From assembly GCA_905221605.1 (NCBI GenBank), contig CAJNDS010002635.1:65001-127000 (forward strand): 62,000 bases of DNA. Direction: 5' to 3'. Position 1 is the first letter of the stretch. Each line of letters opens with the position of its first letter. Both the position numbers and the translations under genes were made by a program. Source of the DNA: Symbiodinium natans (lineage: Eukaryota > Sar > Dinophyceae > Suessiales > Symbiodiniaceae). Positions 1 to 11,731 of the stretch are shown in pieces. The notes beneath the pieces are model-generated. The model had not been told where the DNA came from, made no database searches, and saw only the letters and a program-made list of their open reading frames with translations.

Positions 1-139
1 TTATTTGCCCGATTGTGGCCTCTCACTGTCTGGGGTCTACGGCATCCGTCAGTGCTTCCCGTCCCTCAAGGCGGGACCTCTATAAGCCCACCCTCCCCGA
101 ATGCTGAAGCTCTTCTCCAAGCCTGCTTGTGGCGGTGGC

Positions 140-225
140 AATAAGAACCTTAATAAAAACAATACTTCTAATATCCTCTTGGGTTATATATATATATAGT
201 AGAAAAAATAAAAAAAAAGTAATTA
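140..225 (+). mobile_element. In6-family element copy
   Basis: The sequence carries the AACCTTAATAAAAA and ATATCCTCTTGGG blocks that recur at 14.9, 18.0 and 41.0 kb. The copy at 41.0 kb forms intron 1 of gene A. This copy lies outside any gene I can recognise. Confidence 0.55.
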
Positions 226-3200
226 GCCAGGGGGATATAGAATATAACTGCAGGCTGAGCGGCTTGTGCAGTCCAGGAAGCACCGCTTCACACCACCACA
301 TCGGTCAGGGAAGTGCGGCCACAAGCAGAGCACGATGAAGGAAAGAAAGTTCCTCATTGCACCGATTAAAGGCGCACGTCTGCTTAGCCTGCTATGGGTT
401 TAGGGTTTAGGGTTTAGGGTTTAGGGTTTAGGGTTTAGGGTTTAGGGTTTAGGGTTTAGGGTAGAAGAACAGGTTGTGCAAGCCTTGTTGTTGCTTGTGA
501 CGAAGAGACATATTCGTGCAGGAACGCAGCTTGTCTCAGAGTTTCAATCACCCACCCCCCCTCCCCCTCGTTGGTCTCCTCCATCGCTTTGAACTTGGAT
601 CATGCCCCTGATTCTGGCTTCCTACCCTCTGCTTGCCTCAGGGGCCCTCAGCCTTAGTATGGCTGTTGGGGTGCTTCTGTTCTCTACTGCATTGCTTGAA
701 TCTGGCTGCCACAATAGTACATAACAAGAGGGCTTAGGGTTTAGGGTTTAGGGTTTAGGGTTTAGGGTTTAGGGTTTAGGGTTTAGGCAAACACGTCTGC
801 TGTGAATACAGCCCAGTGTCCCGAGATAAAGGCTCCAGCCCACAAATGGGATCACGACGGTCTTGGACTCCAGGTGAACCTCTGCCAAGGTTTAAGGGTT
901 TAGGGTTTAGGGTTAAGGGTTTAGGGGTTAAGGGGTAGAGGGTTTAAGGGTTTAGGGTTTAGGGTTTCAGGGTTTCGGGTTTAGGGGGGGGTACGTTCGG
1001 GGGCCTTTTTGCCCTAAGCCCGGGTCCTTTTTGGGCTTTTGTTGGGGCTTTGACGGTCGGGAGTCTGGAGACATGAGCTGGCTGGCCACATCGGGCCACA
1101 GCCCAACCCAACAGGCTATGGGTTTAGGGTTTAGGGTTTAGGGTTTAGGGTTTAGGGTTTAGGGTTGAGGGTTTAGGGTACCTAAACACTCCTGAAAAGC
1201 AGGATGCACGTGCAAGCACACCAACATGACAGACACTTGCCTTGAAACTCCCCAGCGATGGTAACAGTCCCGCCAAGAACAGCAACTCCAATGTGGTTGT
1301 GATAGCCTTGTGGGGCCAAGAAGTTTCGAAGGTTTTCAGGTTGCAGCTAGACTTCGGGATTTAGGGTTTAGGGTGATTTTTTGCAAAAAAATCTGCATTT
1401 AAATTTAGCATCTCCTGCTGGCTGAGGCTCAAGGATCGGGAGGAGTTTAAGGACTCCAAGCTTTGTCAGGGTTTAGGGTTTAGGGTTTAGGGTTTAGGCG
1501 TTTCAAGGCTGAAAGTTCTGGGTTTGCAACGGCCCCTGCGATGTTTTCGGGTTCGGGGTTGTCTTGGAGCTTGACAGAGTTTGGGTCCGGAGATGTTGGA
1601 TTTCCGTTAAAGCACCTGGTTTTTGATTTCGTGGTTTCAACTTTTCTGGGTTCTCAAGAACCTAAACCCTAAACCCTAAACCCAAAACCCAAAACCCTAA
1701 AACCTAAGCCCTAAACCCTAAACCCTAAACCTAAACCCTAAACCCTGAACCCGAAATGGAAAACAGATGCCATTTGGGTCGGGGCCACCATCCAGCTTTG
1801 GACCAGGAGAGGCCAGCCAAAGCGAAGCTGCAAGGTCAATCCCTTCCATTCCTTAGGGTTTAGGGTTTAGGGTTCAGGGTTCAGGCTTCAGGGTTCAGGG
1901 TTCAGGGTTGGGTACCCTGGATGTTCGGGGCGGCCTTACACAAGTAACCCCCCCAAAAGGACCATTGATTTAGAGAACTGAACAGGTTTTTGACATGGAA
2001 AAGAAGCCCTACAGTCAACTATATACTTGTTGAAGGGTGGACAGGAGTCCAGTAGCCAGGAGGGCCCTATAAGCTATCAAATTCGAGAAATGCACATAGG
2101 GCATGACGCTAGTTCTCTGGGTGAATAAGCCGAAGACCCCACACGAAAAAGTACTAGCTACCATAGGGCTGTTACTGAAATGGAGGTCAGTGTCGCCCCT
2201 TGTCCGCCACGTATGGGACAGGAAGATGTTGAAGGACGCCTGGAACATGGCTAGATCAGGGGTTTAGGGTTTAGGGTTTTGGCAACAAAAACTGAACATT
2301 GTATGGTCCGTTCTTTGATTCGTCGGCGTTACCGCCTGCCCCCTGCCCTGCCTGTCATGGCTTCGTTAGCGCACGCCTTACCCCCCCTCCCGACCTTTCT
2401 AGGGTCGGCGTATATGCTATTCCTACTACCTGACAAGCATACCTGTGGTAAGCTTGACGATGAGATTCCTTGTGCTGCAAACAGGGAGAGATTGCAAGGA
2501 ACATCGGATGCAAATTCTGGTTACAATCCTGGTCAATACCGAGCACACTTGTGAATTTGTAACTGCAGCTACGCAGTGATGAGCCATCTGTGGGCAGAGA
2601 GGGGTGAGAGCTGCAGCGCCAAGGACCCTACATGGTAAAACCCTAAACCCTAAACCCTAAACCCGAAACCCTAAACCCTAAACCCTAAACCTTATACCCT
2701 AAACCCTAAACCCTAAACCCTCTGCTTGACTAATTGCAGCCGAAGAGCCACCGGTGTAGAGAGGTCGAAGAGCTCAGCGCGCTGGGCGTGTGGCAGATCA
2801 AGCTGGCTGACACGCCACCTCTTTTCGGGCTTAGGGTTTAGGGTTTAGGGTTTAGGCTTTAGGGTTTAGGGTTTTCGGTTTAGGGTTTCTGGCTTAGGAG
2901 CCAGAATAACCCCAAGACTGAATGAATGCAAGAGGACCAATCCCAGCAGATGATGGTGTAGGGGTTCGGGGGGCTCCGGGTTTGCACTGGCAGATGGTTT
3001 TTGGGTTCAGGCCCCTAAACCCCAAACCCCAAAACCCCAAACCCCAAACCCCAAACCCTAAACCCCAAACCCTAAACCCTAAACCCTAAAACCCTAAACC
3101 CTGCCTACTCCACAGCTTCTGAAGAGGGCCGATTGGCCTCATAGCCCGTACTAACACTCTTGGGCGAAAAGCAAGCATCTGGCTCCAAGTTTTGATGCTT

Positions 3201-3444
3201 GGTATAGTCATCGCTAAAGTATCGTATGCTATTGTGCCCTATAAACCCTAAACCCTAAACCCTAAACCCTAAACCCTAGACCCTAGACCCTAAAACCCTA
3301 AACCCTAAACCCTAAGCCCTAAGCCCTAAACCCTAAACCCTCCAATGTTTGGGAAGGCACTTCGGGGCACACCTTGCTGGGAACTCACAGGTCGAAGTCT
3401 TGTCTCAAGCCCTCAAAGCCCAAACCCTAAGTCCTGCACTAGTA

Positions 3445-3522
3445 CCTTGGGGACCAAAGGAACCCTAAAATTGAGGTCATATACGCTATAACCCTTTGAG
3501 GGTTCAGAAAAATGTCCCCAAG
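3445..3522. mobile_element. Solitary short In1 introner
   Basis: A 78-bp copy with CCTTGGGGACC at one end and GTCCCCAAG at the other, and the inner AACCCTAAAA...GAGGGTT pair. GTA lies directly on both sides (3442-3444 and 3523-3525), which fits a 3-bp target duplication. No exon is recognisable on either side, so this looks like an insertion into non-genic DNA. Confidence 0.7.
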
Positions 3523-3756
3523 GTAAGTATGCGTAATCTAAGCTCTGGCCACAGACGTGCCAGCCAGCGCAGCGTCCCCTTGAGGGGGATGCCCCGCATG
3601 ATCTCTCCTTGTACGGCTTCTCACTTTGAAGGCTCTGCGGTTGGGTTTAGGGTTTAGGGCTTGGTTTAGAGTTTAGGTTTAGGGTGTAGGGTTCTCCAAC
3701 ACCAGAAAATCCAGAGCCACACCTTTATGGGCCCAGAACCTGGTTCTTGAGTACCG

Positions 3757-3836
3757 TGGGCCAACAACGGTTAACCTTTATATTATGGTAGGATTATATA
3801 TACCCCCAAAGGTTAAAGGTTAAAGGTTACCTACCA
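3757..3836. mobile_element. In2-like inverted-repeat element
   Basis: GGTTAACCTTT at one end and AAAGGTTAAAGGTTACC at the other form a palindromic pair around an AT-rich centre with TATATATA. The ends match the inner part of the In2 copies at 15.2, 32.7 and 48.7 kb. Confidence 0.5.
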
Positions 3837-4983
3837 GCACAGACTTTACGAGCCTGGAGTTTCCTTCCATCAAGCTTCAGCTCGTCCTCGCATATAGTAC
3901 AAGAGACTTAGTACTGTAGCATTTCCGAGACGCCAAAGCATACCCTGACCCGTACCCTAAATAAACCCTAAACCCTAAACCCTAAACCCTAAACCCTAAA
4001 CCCTAAACCCAAAACCCAAAACCCAAACTTAACCCTAAAGTAGGGGAGCTTTCGCACGACTTGTTTGTTTTTTGCTTTCCGGGCTTTACCTCGGGGTTTG
4101 ATGTGGGTTTTCTCCTGTCAGTGTGCGACCATCCTCTCAGGATTCAGGGTTCAGGGTTTAGGGCTGATTCGAAATGCAAGAAGGGTTTCACAGCACGCGC
4201 GATGCTTTTCACAATCACAGCCGCGTCTCTGTCTGCATGGAGAGCCGTCTTCAAGAGGTGGCTACGACGGATGTCGGTGTCAGCACGTACGGGACCAACC
4301 GTGTCCTGCACATTCGTAAGTTTAGGGTTTAGGGCTTAGGGCTTAGGGCTCAGGGTTTAGGGTTTAGGGTTTAGGGTTTAGGGTTTAGGGGTTAGGGTTT
4401 AGGGTTCGTATAGCATGCAGGGTAGTTATGTGTTCAAATCATGTGTAACAGTGCAGCATGCTTTCATGTGCAATAGACTTCTGTGTGCGGCGACTACACC
4501 ATAGCGCCTTGCGAACTGCGGTATGCACTGTAGGTCCAAGGCCTCTGGCAACTCACTGAAACACGGCTGGGGTTGAGAAACGTGTCTCATCGACTCATGC
4601 ACCTGTATCATGGTACATGGGAGGGGCATCCATGACTTTCACTTAAGCTCCAAAATCCCCAAAGACCTTGTACAGTATAGTCTTTGGGCCCAAAATCCTT
4701 CACACAGGACTCCTCAGATCCTTTGAGTTTTGTTTTCGCACAAACAGGCCTCAACCCGAAAACCTACATACGAAATACCCTAAACCCTAAACCCTAAACC
4801 CTAAACCCTAAACCCTAAACCCTAAACCCTAAACCCTAAACCCCAAGGCTAAGATCCTGAACGTGGAGGGTGATGCCGTAGGAGGAGAGCTCCTCAACGC
4901 GCTGGACGCTGAAGCTTCGACTTAAACAAAACGACCCCCTGGTTCTTAGTAGGGTTTAGGGTTTAGGGTTTAGGGTTTAGGGC

Positions 4984-5108
4984 TAGGGAATGAGGGAATG
5001 AGGTACCCTATATGTACCCTTTAAGGGATCATATAGGGTACCTCATTCCCTCATCCCTATATGTACCCTTTAAGGGATGATATAGGGTACCTCATTCCCT
5101 CATTCCCA
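4984..5108. mobile_element. In5 palindromic element (double)
   Basis: GGGAATGAGGTACCCTATA is followed by TACCCTTTAAGGG and then TATAGGGTACCTCATTCC, a near-perfect inverted repeat whose second half is repeated once more in tandem. A diverged relative occupies intron 20 of gene A (30882-31033). Confidence 0.6.
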
Positions 5109-5562
5109 ACTAAGAGCCAGCCAGACGAAATAGTCTGCTGTTCCTTTACCAATATTGTACGATTCCTTGGTATACTGTGCACCAATATACTTGTGTACTG
5201 TACTTTGCCATACCATACTGTACTTTACCATACTATGTCATACTTTGCTGCGCGATGCTTTGTGCTGCTTGGTGGAAAGGTTTGAAGGACAAGCCGACAC
5301 CCCTTAAACCTCAGACCAAAACCCAAGGCTGACGCACACAGAATGTACACACCAAGCTCTGCGTCCCCTCCCCTATACCCTGGACCAATCTTTACCCTAA
5401 ACCCTAAACCCTAAAACCCTAAAACCTAAACCCTAAAACCAAAACCCTAAACCCTAAACCCTGAATCTCGAAACGCCCCTCCTCCACGACCTTCCGCATT
5501 TGCGGAGAATCGGTGCCCTCATTCTCAATGCCAGCCATCAGGCATCCGAGGAGCTTGCAAAG

Positions 5563-5702
5563 GCTGATGATATGCAGTATACAGTGTACGATACTACTGT
5601 ACTAGGCTTAAGGGTTAAGGGTGTAGGGCTTAGGGCTTAGGGTTTAGCGTTTAGGGTACTATCGTATATTGTAGTACACTCTACGTATAGTGTATACCAT
5701 AC
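5563..5702. repeat. Palindrome split by a telomere-like tract
   Basis: The arms GTATACAGTGTACGATAC and GTACACT..TAGTGTATAC are inverted relatives, and between them at about 5605-5660 lies a degenerate TTTAGGG array. It resembles a short inverted-repeat element whose centre has been replaced or expanded by telomere-like repeat. Confidence 0.45.
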
Positions 5703-7714
5703 GTATGCCCCCCAGAAGGAAAAGTCAGGCTGCGGCGTGTCTGGCTGTAAGGTTTCGGATCAGGCTGAGGGTGGCAGGGCTAAGGATTTTACGTTGAAGT
5801 CCGCTTGCCAATGCCTAGGGTTTAGGGTTTAGGGTTTAGGGTTTTGGGTTTAGAGTTTAGAGTTTAGAGTTTAGGGACTCTTCGAGCACATGACCAATCC
5901 AGAACTGCGCCAAATGATGGGGAGCTGTGCCTGAGGGTCGAAGAATCAGAGCTACAGAAGGTATACGTTTGCTGTGACGATTGCCAGCACTAGTAGTCGT
6001 ACTTTACAATTACCATTCCTGAGGCTTTCGCTTCCGCTCTTCTCAACATACTTCTGCCCCACTAGCACTACAACAGCTACTGTTCTCGAGAGAGAAGGAG
6101 GAAACTCTCAGCCACTGGAGCTCCAGTTGTCCTCTACATTCTACGTTTGCAGGAAAAAAAGCTCGACTTTCACACTGCTGGAGCTCCCGGGCATTTCCTG
6201 AAAGCACGGCTGCGCTGCGCACCCGTTTGTTTTGCCGCTACCACGTAAGATGTAATGACACAAAGTACGAAAACACGCGCGGAACTAAAGCGACACTGAC
6301 CCGACACATGCTCGATCATTCCAACATTGCAATTACTAGCTGAACAATCGGGCATCGTAGCGTATGGTCTGCTGTGCTGCACTAAACCCTAAACCCTAAA
6401 CCCTAAACCCTAAACCCTAAACCCTAAACCCTAAACCCTAAACCCTAAACCCTAAACCCTAAACCCTAAACCCTAAACCCTAAACCCTAAACCCTAAACC
6501 CTAAACCCTAAACCCTAACCACAAGAAGGGTTTCTTGGTTCATAATGGCTGCACTACAGTGCAGCCAATATTCTAGTTTCTTGTCTTGCAGCTACCTTCA
6601 ATGGCTATTTACAAGCCTGAAGGCTGGCAGGAGCCTGTCAAGAAATACGCATCGCCCGGTTTAGGGTTTAGGGTTTAGGGTTTAGGGTTTAGGGTTTACT
6701 GTTTAGGGTCTAGGGTCCAAAGGGATTAGCTTCGGAGGTCGTAGAGCCACTTTGGGCCCGTGCTTCCGATGCGCATGGAGTCGATGCTGGATGGCCTGGG
6801 ACACAGCCCCACTTGTGGCAGAGACAAAGCTGCCGCTGACTTGGTCTGCTCACCTCCTGCTCACTGCATTGTGGTTCGATGATGCTGGAAACCCTAAACC
6901 CTAAACCCTAAACCCTAAACCCTAAACCCTAAACCCTAAACCCTAAACCCTAAACCCTAAACCCTAAACCCTAAACCCTGAATCCCCCTTTCTCGGATAA
7001 CGAAGGCGCACACCTCCTTGGTGTCTTGTGGCTGTACCTGCCCGCAGTGTGACATGGGGATTTCGAAAACTAGGGTACCTATTTTGGGGGTCCTTATACC
7101 CGGGAGTATACTGAACTTGGGCTATCTAGGGGTACCCTTATTCTGGGAAACCCCATACCCTAAACCCTAAACCCTAAACCCTAAACCCTAAACCCTAAAC
7201 TGAAATACCCAAATGGGAAGCTCTGGTCTTGAGGACTACAACGCAGCGTGGTGTAGAAAGCCCTTTCAGCCACCGGGCTCGTCTCCAGAGTGGACACAGC
7301 GTAGCGCGGTTCAGCAGTTAGGTTTAGGGTTTAGGGTTTAGGGTTTAGGGTTTAGGGTTTAGGGTTTAGGGTTTAGGGTTTAGGGTTTAGGGTTTAGGGT
7401 TTAGGGTTTAGGGTTTAGGGTTTAGTGTTTAGGGTTTAGGGTTTAGGGTTTAGGGTTTAGGGTTTAGGGTTTAGGGTTTAGGGTTTACGGTTTAGGGTTT
7501 AGGGTTCGGGTGTTAGGGTCGGGGGGGGGGGTTGAGGTTGTGCCCCCCATCCTCGGATGCACAATCTTAGGCTTCTAGGTCAACGGCTCAGGGTTCTGAA
7601 GCGCTCTACCTTGTTTCTCTGACGGAGATTCGCGCCCTCCCCGGCCAGGATGGCATGTTCAGTCTCTAGGCTTGCATGCCACGCACCATCTATTCCGGTG
7701 CGCCTCCGGCCATG

Positions 7715-7832
7715 CCTTGGGGACGACATGAACCCTAAAATTGGGGCTCATATACCCTGTACTACTTTTACTCCTATTAAGGTAATATGAACCCATAAAA
7801 ACCCTTCTAGGGTTCATCATTCGTCCTCATGG
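7715..7832. mobile_element. In1 introner copy downstream of gene C
   Basis: Typical CCTTGGGGACGACATGAACCC start, the internal GGGGCTCATATACCC block and a TTCTAGGGTTCATCATTCGTCC end. The 3' inverted repeat is degenerate. It lies beyond the gene C stop codon, so it may be in a 3' untranslated region or intergenic. Confidence 0.65.
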
Positions 7833-8048
7833 TGGAAGCTGCTCTCCTCCCTATCGGGATTCTTGCGGTCGGGCTTCTTCAAAGCTCGCCGACGAAAAAA
7901 GGGCTGAAAAGATCGAAAATGCTGGGGGGGCGGCACACTCAGGAGGGTAGCTATAAATTAAACTTTTAGCTGCCTTATTAAGAAACCCAATTAACCCAAA
8001 AAGGGTAAGGATCTAAAGTTACAGTAAAGTACCACAAAGGGGGGGCGC
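7833..8048. other. Gene C 3' flank
   Basis: Only homopolymer runs (AAAAAA, GGGGGG) and ordinary sequence are visible here. It probably holds the 3' untranslated region of gene C. I see no canonical polyadenylation signal that I would rely on. Confidence 0.4.
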
Positions 8049-10286
8049 CTAGAGTGAGACACTGCTGCGGAGCTTTGCCGCGCTCCCTTCTCTGGATTCA
8101 CTAGAGCTTCTTGAGGATTGCCTCTTCCTCCTGTCACTGCGCCTTTTGCTGACCCTGGTCTGAAGGAAGGATGGGGCAAACTCGGAGGCGACGGGTATCT
8201 CCAAGATGAGACTTCCAACCCATGTGGACAAGATCGAGTCGTACTCCAAGCGCATGCGCCGGGACCTACCCCACTGGAGGCGGAGGTCAAAATCCAGGAT
8301 CCGGGCCTCGTTACCCTCACGGTTGCACTGGTTCACCACACGCTGCAACTTTGCGAGCTCCCTCCTGTTGAAGAGCTCCGAAAGAGAGAGCTGGGACCCC
8401 TCCCTGTCCCTGAGCTGGGCATCTGTAGCCAAGCCATGAGCTTTTAGGGCATCTTCAATGGGCCCCTCCATCTCGAGCACCTCAAAACTCGGGACTTCGA
8501 TGAGCATCACCGCTTCGATCGGTGTAGGGTATCTGGGGGACTGCTGCGCCAAGGGCGCCACGGCGGAGGAATCCGGGAATTCGCGCAATCCGACCAATTT
8601 CCGAACCCCCTCCGGATGCTCGAAGCGGATGTGCAAGAGCTCCACCTCCACCTAAAGGACGACATGAACCCTAAAAGGGTGATCATGTGCCTGAATAGGA
8701 ATTAGACTAGTCAGGGTAGATGATACCCAATTCTAGGGCTCTTTTGGTGCCCAAGGCACTTGGTTGGAGAGCGAGTCCATGATCCTGGCATTCAGCGCTT
8801 GTGGGAGCGAGTCCGATGCGTCCTCGGATCGTAAGCATGTCGCGACGCGATCACGATCAGCCGGGCAAAAGTAGCTGATGAAGTCGTTTCGCGAGGGGAA
8901 CGCTCCGCCTCCATGCAGGAGCATGGTGGTGAGCTGACTGACATCGCCGCACAGCTGCAGACACGCATCCAGCTCCACAACTGCGTCGCAAAAGCCTCGC
9001 AGAAGTCGCAGGGCCGATTTCAGCTCAATCGTGCTGTTTCGCAGGTCCAGCGAGGTGCGAATGTTTGTATACACAAGCTGCCTCACGATGTATGCGACGC
9101 ATGCGACTGAAAAGTGCAGGATCACTTGTACGCTGGCCTGTTCCTTGGGGGACGAAATGAACCCTAAAATTGGGGGTCATGTACCCTGACTACTATGATT
9201 CCTGTTAAGGTATGTGACCATTAACCCTTTGTAGGGTTTTTTTTTAACATTAAAAAACCCTAGATACTCCTATAATTCCTATAAAGGTATATGAAAGGTA
9301 AACCTTTTTAGGATTCAGAATTCGGCCCCAAGGTTCCGCGAAGGGCCTCTCGTTGATGCGCACAAGCACGACTGCCCCATGCAGAGCGTTCAAAGAGCAG
9401 GGCAGCCAAAAGCGCTGAGCGGCCAAACAGCACACCAACCTTAAGGGAATGAACCCTAAAATTGGGGCTCATAATGGCTCATATACCCTATACTACTATA
9501 ACTCCTACTTAAGGCCTATTAGAACCCGTAAAAACCGCTTTATAGGGTTCGCAACTTCTCCCCAAGGAGCCGCGTCAGCAAGCTCCGGTGTGCTGTAAAG
9601 CTTGTTTCCTCAGGATCCGAGTCCAGCAGGGGTGGTGCCGAAATGCAGAGGAAGGTCATGGTCGTCCACAAGTCCAGGGTCCTTGGGGTGACGACGGCCG
9701 TGCCGCAGGTGAACCACACCAATCCGAGGGAATACAACGCCACGCAGGACAGGATCGGAACCACCGGAACCATCTCCGGGAGCCCCTGGAAGTAGTAATA
9801 TTCCATTGAGCAGAACCTTGCAGCGGACGAATTATGAACCCTAAAATTGGGGGTCATGTACCCTGACTACTATAAGTCCTGTTAAGGTACATGAACCATA
9901 AACCCTTTTCAGGGTTCATAATTCGTCCCCAAGGAACCATATAAAGTACCCCAGCAGCAGCAAGCCACTGCCGTAGCTCAGGAGCCTGCACTGTGCCTCC
10001 CGAAACTTCATGTCCGCCAAGTCCGTCCGCTGGCTAGCGAAGAGGCCCGCCAGCCTAGTTCATTATTGGGATCATATTAAAAATTTTAATTTTTGTAAAT
10101 TCCTTATTGAGTTTAAGTACCCTTAAACATGTAAAATGTTACCCAACTATGACAAAGCAGCCAAGACAGCAGCCCTCGCAGGGAAGTACCCCTGCAAAGG
10201 AGCCGGCCGACATAGGCCGCCAGCAGCACAAGCGTGATCGCTTGCAGCAGGCACGCGCTAAGGATCGCGACGCCCACCAGGTCCAT
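8049..10286 (-). CDS. Gene C: multi-pass membrane protein with PAS-like domain
   Basis: Six exons in one frame: 10286-10159, 10054-9938, 9816-9571, 9439-9337, 9143-8760 and 8651-8049, giving 526 residues from an ATG at 10286 to a TAG at 8049. Every junction preserves frame. Residues 3-25 are a membrane segment, and further hydrophobic segments follow (around LLLLGYFIWF, VVPILSCVALYSLGLVW and TTMTFLCISAPPLL), so five or six membrane spans are likely. After them comes a stretch around residues 245-305 with the spacing of a PAS fold (AVVELD, then a loop, then ISYFCPADRDRV). The C-terminal 200 residues are soluble and end in a Ser/Arg-rich tail. Membrane proteins with a cytosolic PAS-like domain are common in dinoflagellate gene sets, but no ligand or partner can be named from sequence. 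The fold assignment is an inference; the exon structure is strong. Confidence 0.85.
8652..8759 (-). mobile_element. Gene C intron 5 (In1 introner)
   Basis: 108 bp. Donor GT. GTG flanks both sides of the element. The 3' end reads CCTTTAG, slightly eroded from CCCCAAG. Frame continues from ..SNQ into VEVELL. Confidence 0.85.
9144..9336 (-). mobile_element. Gene C intron 4 (two In1 units in one intron)
   Basis: 193 bp holding two In1 interiors in tandem, each with the TACTCCTATAATTCC-type middle. Donor GA, with GAAC on both sides. One splice removes both units and frame continues (..RPFAEQASVQ..). Confidence 0.85.
9440..9570 (-). mobile_element. Gene C intron 3 (In1 introner)
   Basis: 131 bp. 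Donor GC, flanks GCT and GTT. Both arms are recognisable although the gene-3' end is eroded to CCCTTAAG. Frame continues (..LLTRLVCCLA..). Confidence 0.8.
9817..9937 (-). mobile_element. Gene C intron 2 (In1 introner)
   Basis: 121 bp. Donor GT, with GTTC duplicated at both edges. Acceptor GCAAG. Frame continues (..GYFIWFCSMEYYY..). Confidence 0.85.
10055..10158 (-). mobile_element. Gene C intron 1 (In7 introner)
   Basis: 104 bp of a different family: it starts TTTGTCATAGTTGGGTAAC and ends AACTAG. Donor GC, with GCT at both edges. The same family forms intron 8 of gene A (34569-34674), where GTAT is duplicated. Confidence 0.8.
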
Positions 10287-10325
10287 GGGGCTTTGCTCAG
10301 AACGGCCCCTACACACATAGGCTTA

Positions 10326-10408
10326 GGCATGCATTCTTGTATGTATGCATGCATGCATGCATGCATGCATGTCTGCTTGGGTGCATGCATGCGTGCGTGC
10401 ATGCAGTG
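10326..10408. repeat. GCAT tetranucleotide repeat
   Basis: Runs of ATGCATGCATGC with GCGTGCGTGC variants lie just upstream of the gene C start codon. A similar GCAT-rich tract is at about 42.10-42.15 kb. Confidence 0.8.
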
Positions 10409-10580
10409 TCTAGTCGCAGCTACTTGTCTGTAGAATAGTATGTATATATAATATGAACGTATAATTTCTCATCAACGCATCTGCTTATTCGCCTATGAAC
10501 TGCTGAATTGGCAGCCGCCACAGTTGAACCAGCAGGACAGGCAGCGCAGCTCAAACCCCTACGCTGGTACACACCTTTAG

Positions 10581-10780
10581 CCTACCACGGTGCTGTTGCT
10601 GTTGCTTGCTGTTGCGTGCTGTTGCTTGCTGTTGCTTGCTGTTGCTTGCTGTTGCTTGCTGTTGTTTGCTGTTGCTTGCTGTTGCTTGCTGTTGCTTGCT
10701 GTTGCTTGCTGTTGCTTGTTCTTGTTGCTGTTTGTTGCCGTTTGTTGCTGTTTGTTGCTGTTGGTTGTTGTTGCTGCTGC

Positions 10781-10832
<52 letters not shown>

Positions 10833-11547
10833 CTTGTTCTTGTTGCTGTTCTTGTTGGTGTGCTGGTTGTTGTTCTTGTTGTTGTTCTTTGTTGTTGTTC
10901 TTTGTTGTTGTTCTTTGTTGTTGTTCTTTGTTGTTGTTCTTTGTTGTTGTCTTTTTGTTGTTGTCTTTTTGTTGTTGTTCTTTGTTGTTGTTCTTTGTTG
11001 TTGTTCGTTGTTGTTGTTCTTTGTTGTTGTTCTTTGTTGGTGTTCTTTGTTGTTGTTCTTTGTTGTTGTTCTTTGTTGTTGTTCTTTGCTGTTGTTCGTT
11101 GTTGTTGTTCTTTGTTGTTGTTCTTTGTTGTTGTTCTTTGTTGGTGTTCTTTGGTGTTGTTCTTTGTTGTTGTTCTTTGTTGTTGTTCTTTGTTGTTGTT
11201 CGTTGTTGTTCGTTGTTGTTCGTTGTTGGGTGTTTGTTGTTGGGTGTTTGTTGTTGGGTGTTTGTTGTTGGGTGTTTGTAGTTGGGTGTTTGTTGTTGGT
11301 TGTTTGTTGTTTGATGTTGGTTGTTGGTTGTTGGTTGTTTGTTGTGTGTTGTTTGCTGTCTGTTGTCTGTTGTCTGATGTCTGTTGTCTGTTGTCTGTTG
11401 TTTGTTGTTTGTTGTTTGTTGTTTGTTGTTTGTTGTGTGTTGTGTGATGTGTATTGTGTGTTGTTTGTTGTTTGTTGTGTGTTGTTGTGTGTTGTTTGTT
11501 GCTTGTTATTTGTTGTTGTTGCTGTTGCTGTTGCTGTTGCTTGTTGC

Positions 11548-11623
<76 letters not shown>

Positions 11624-11654
11624 GCTGTTGCTGTCGTTGTCGTTGTGGTTGTGG

Positions 11655-11731
<77 letters not shown>
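10581..11731. repeat. Long GTT/TTG-family microsatellite with ordered sub-blocks
   Basis: About 1.15 kb built from successive blocks: GTTGCTTGCT (10590-10715), TTGTTG (10780-10830), GTTCTTTGTTGTT (10880-11200), TGGGTGTTTGT (11226-11300), GTTTGTTGTCTG (11340-11500) and pure GTT (11545-11620 and 11658-11730). Long open frames exist on both strands (polyleucine, polycysteine, polyglutamine), but they follow the repeat and change with each block. I treat them as artefacts. Confidence 0.9.

Larger units (their letters stand above)
1..7515. repeat. Mosaic of short telomere-like arrays, gene-free
   Basis: About 26 short arrays of TTTAGGG or CCCTAAA, mostly 30-140 bp, are separated by 150-350 bp of unrelated sequence. 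Forward arrays include 400-462, 731-787, 1120-1181, 2826-2898, 4317-4410, 5813-5875, 6657-6718 and 7318-7515. Reverse arrays include 1662-1756, 2637-2722, 3009-3102, 3241-3343, 3954-4037, 4778-4845, 5392-5463, 6382-6520, 6889-6981 and 7150-7202. Orientation flips repeatedly and many units are degenerate (TTCAGGG, CCCCAAA), so this is interstitial or subtelomeric sequence rather than a chromosome end. I see no convincing gene here; the small open frames run through repeat. Confidence 0.85.

Noticed and set aside
400-462. True telomere
   Set aside because: Short, internal and one of many arrays in both orientations.
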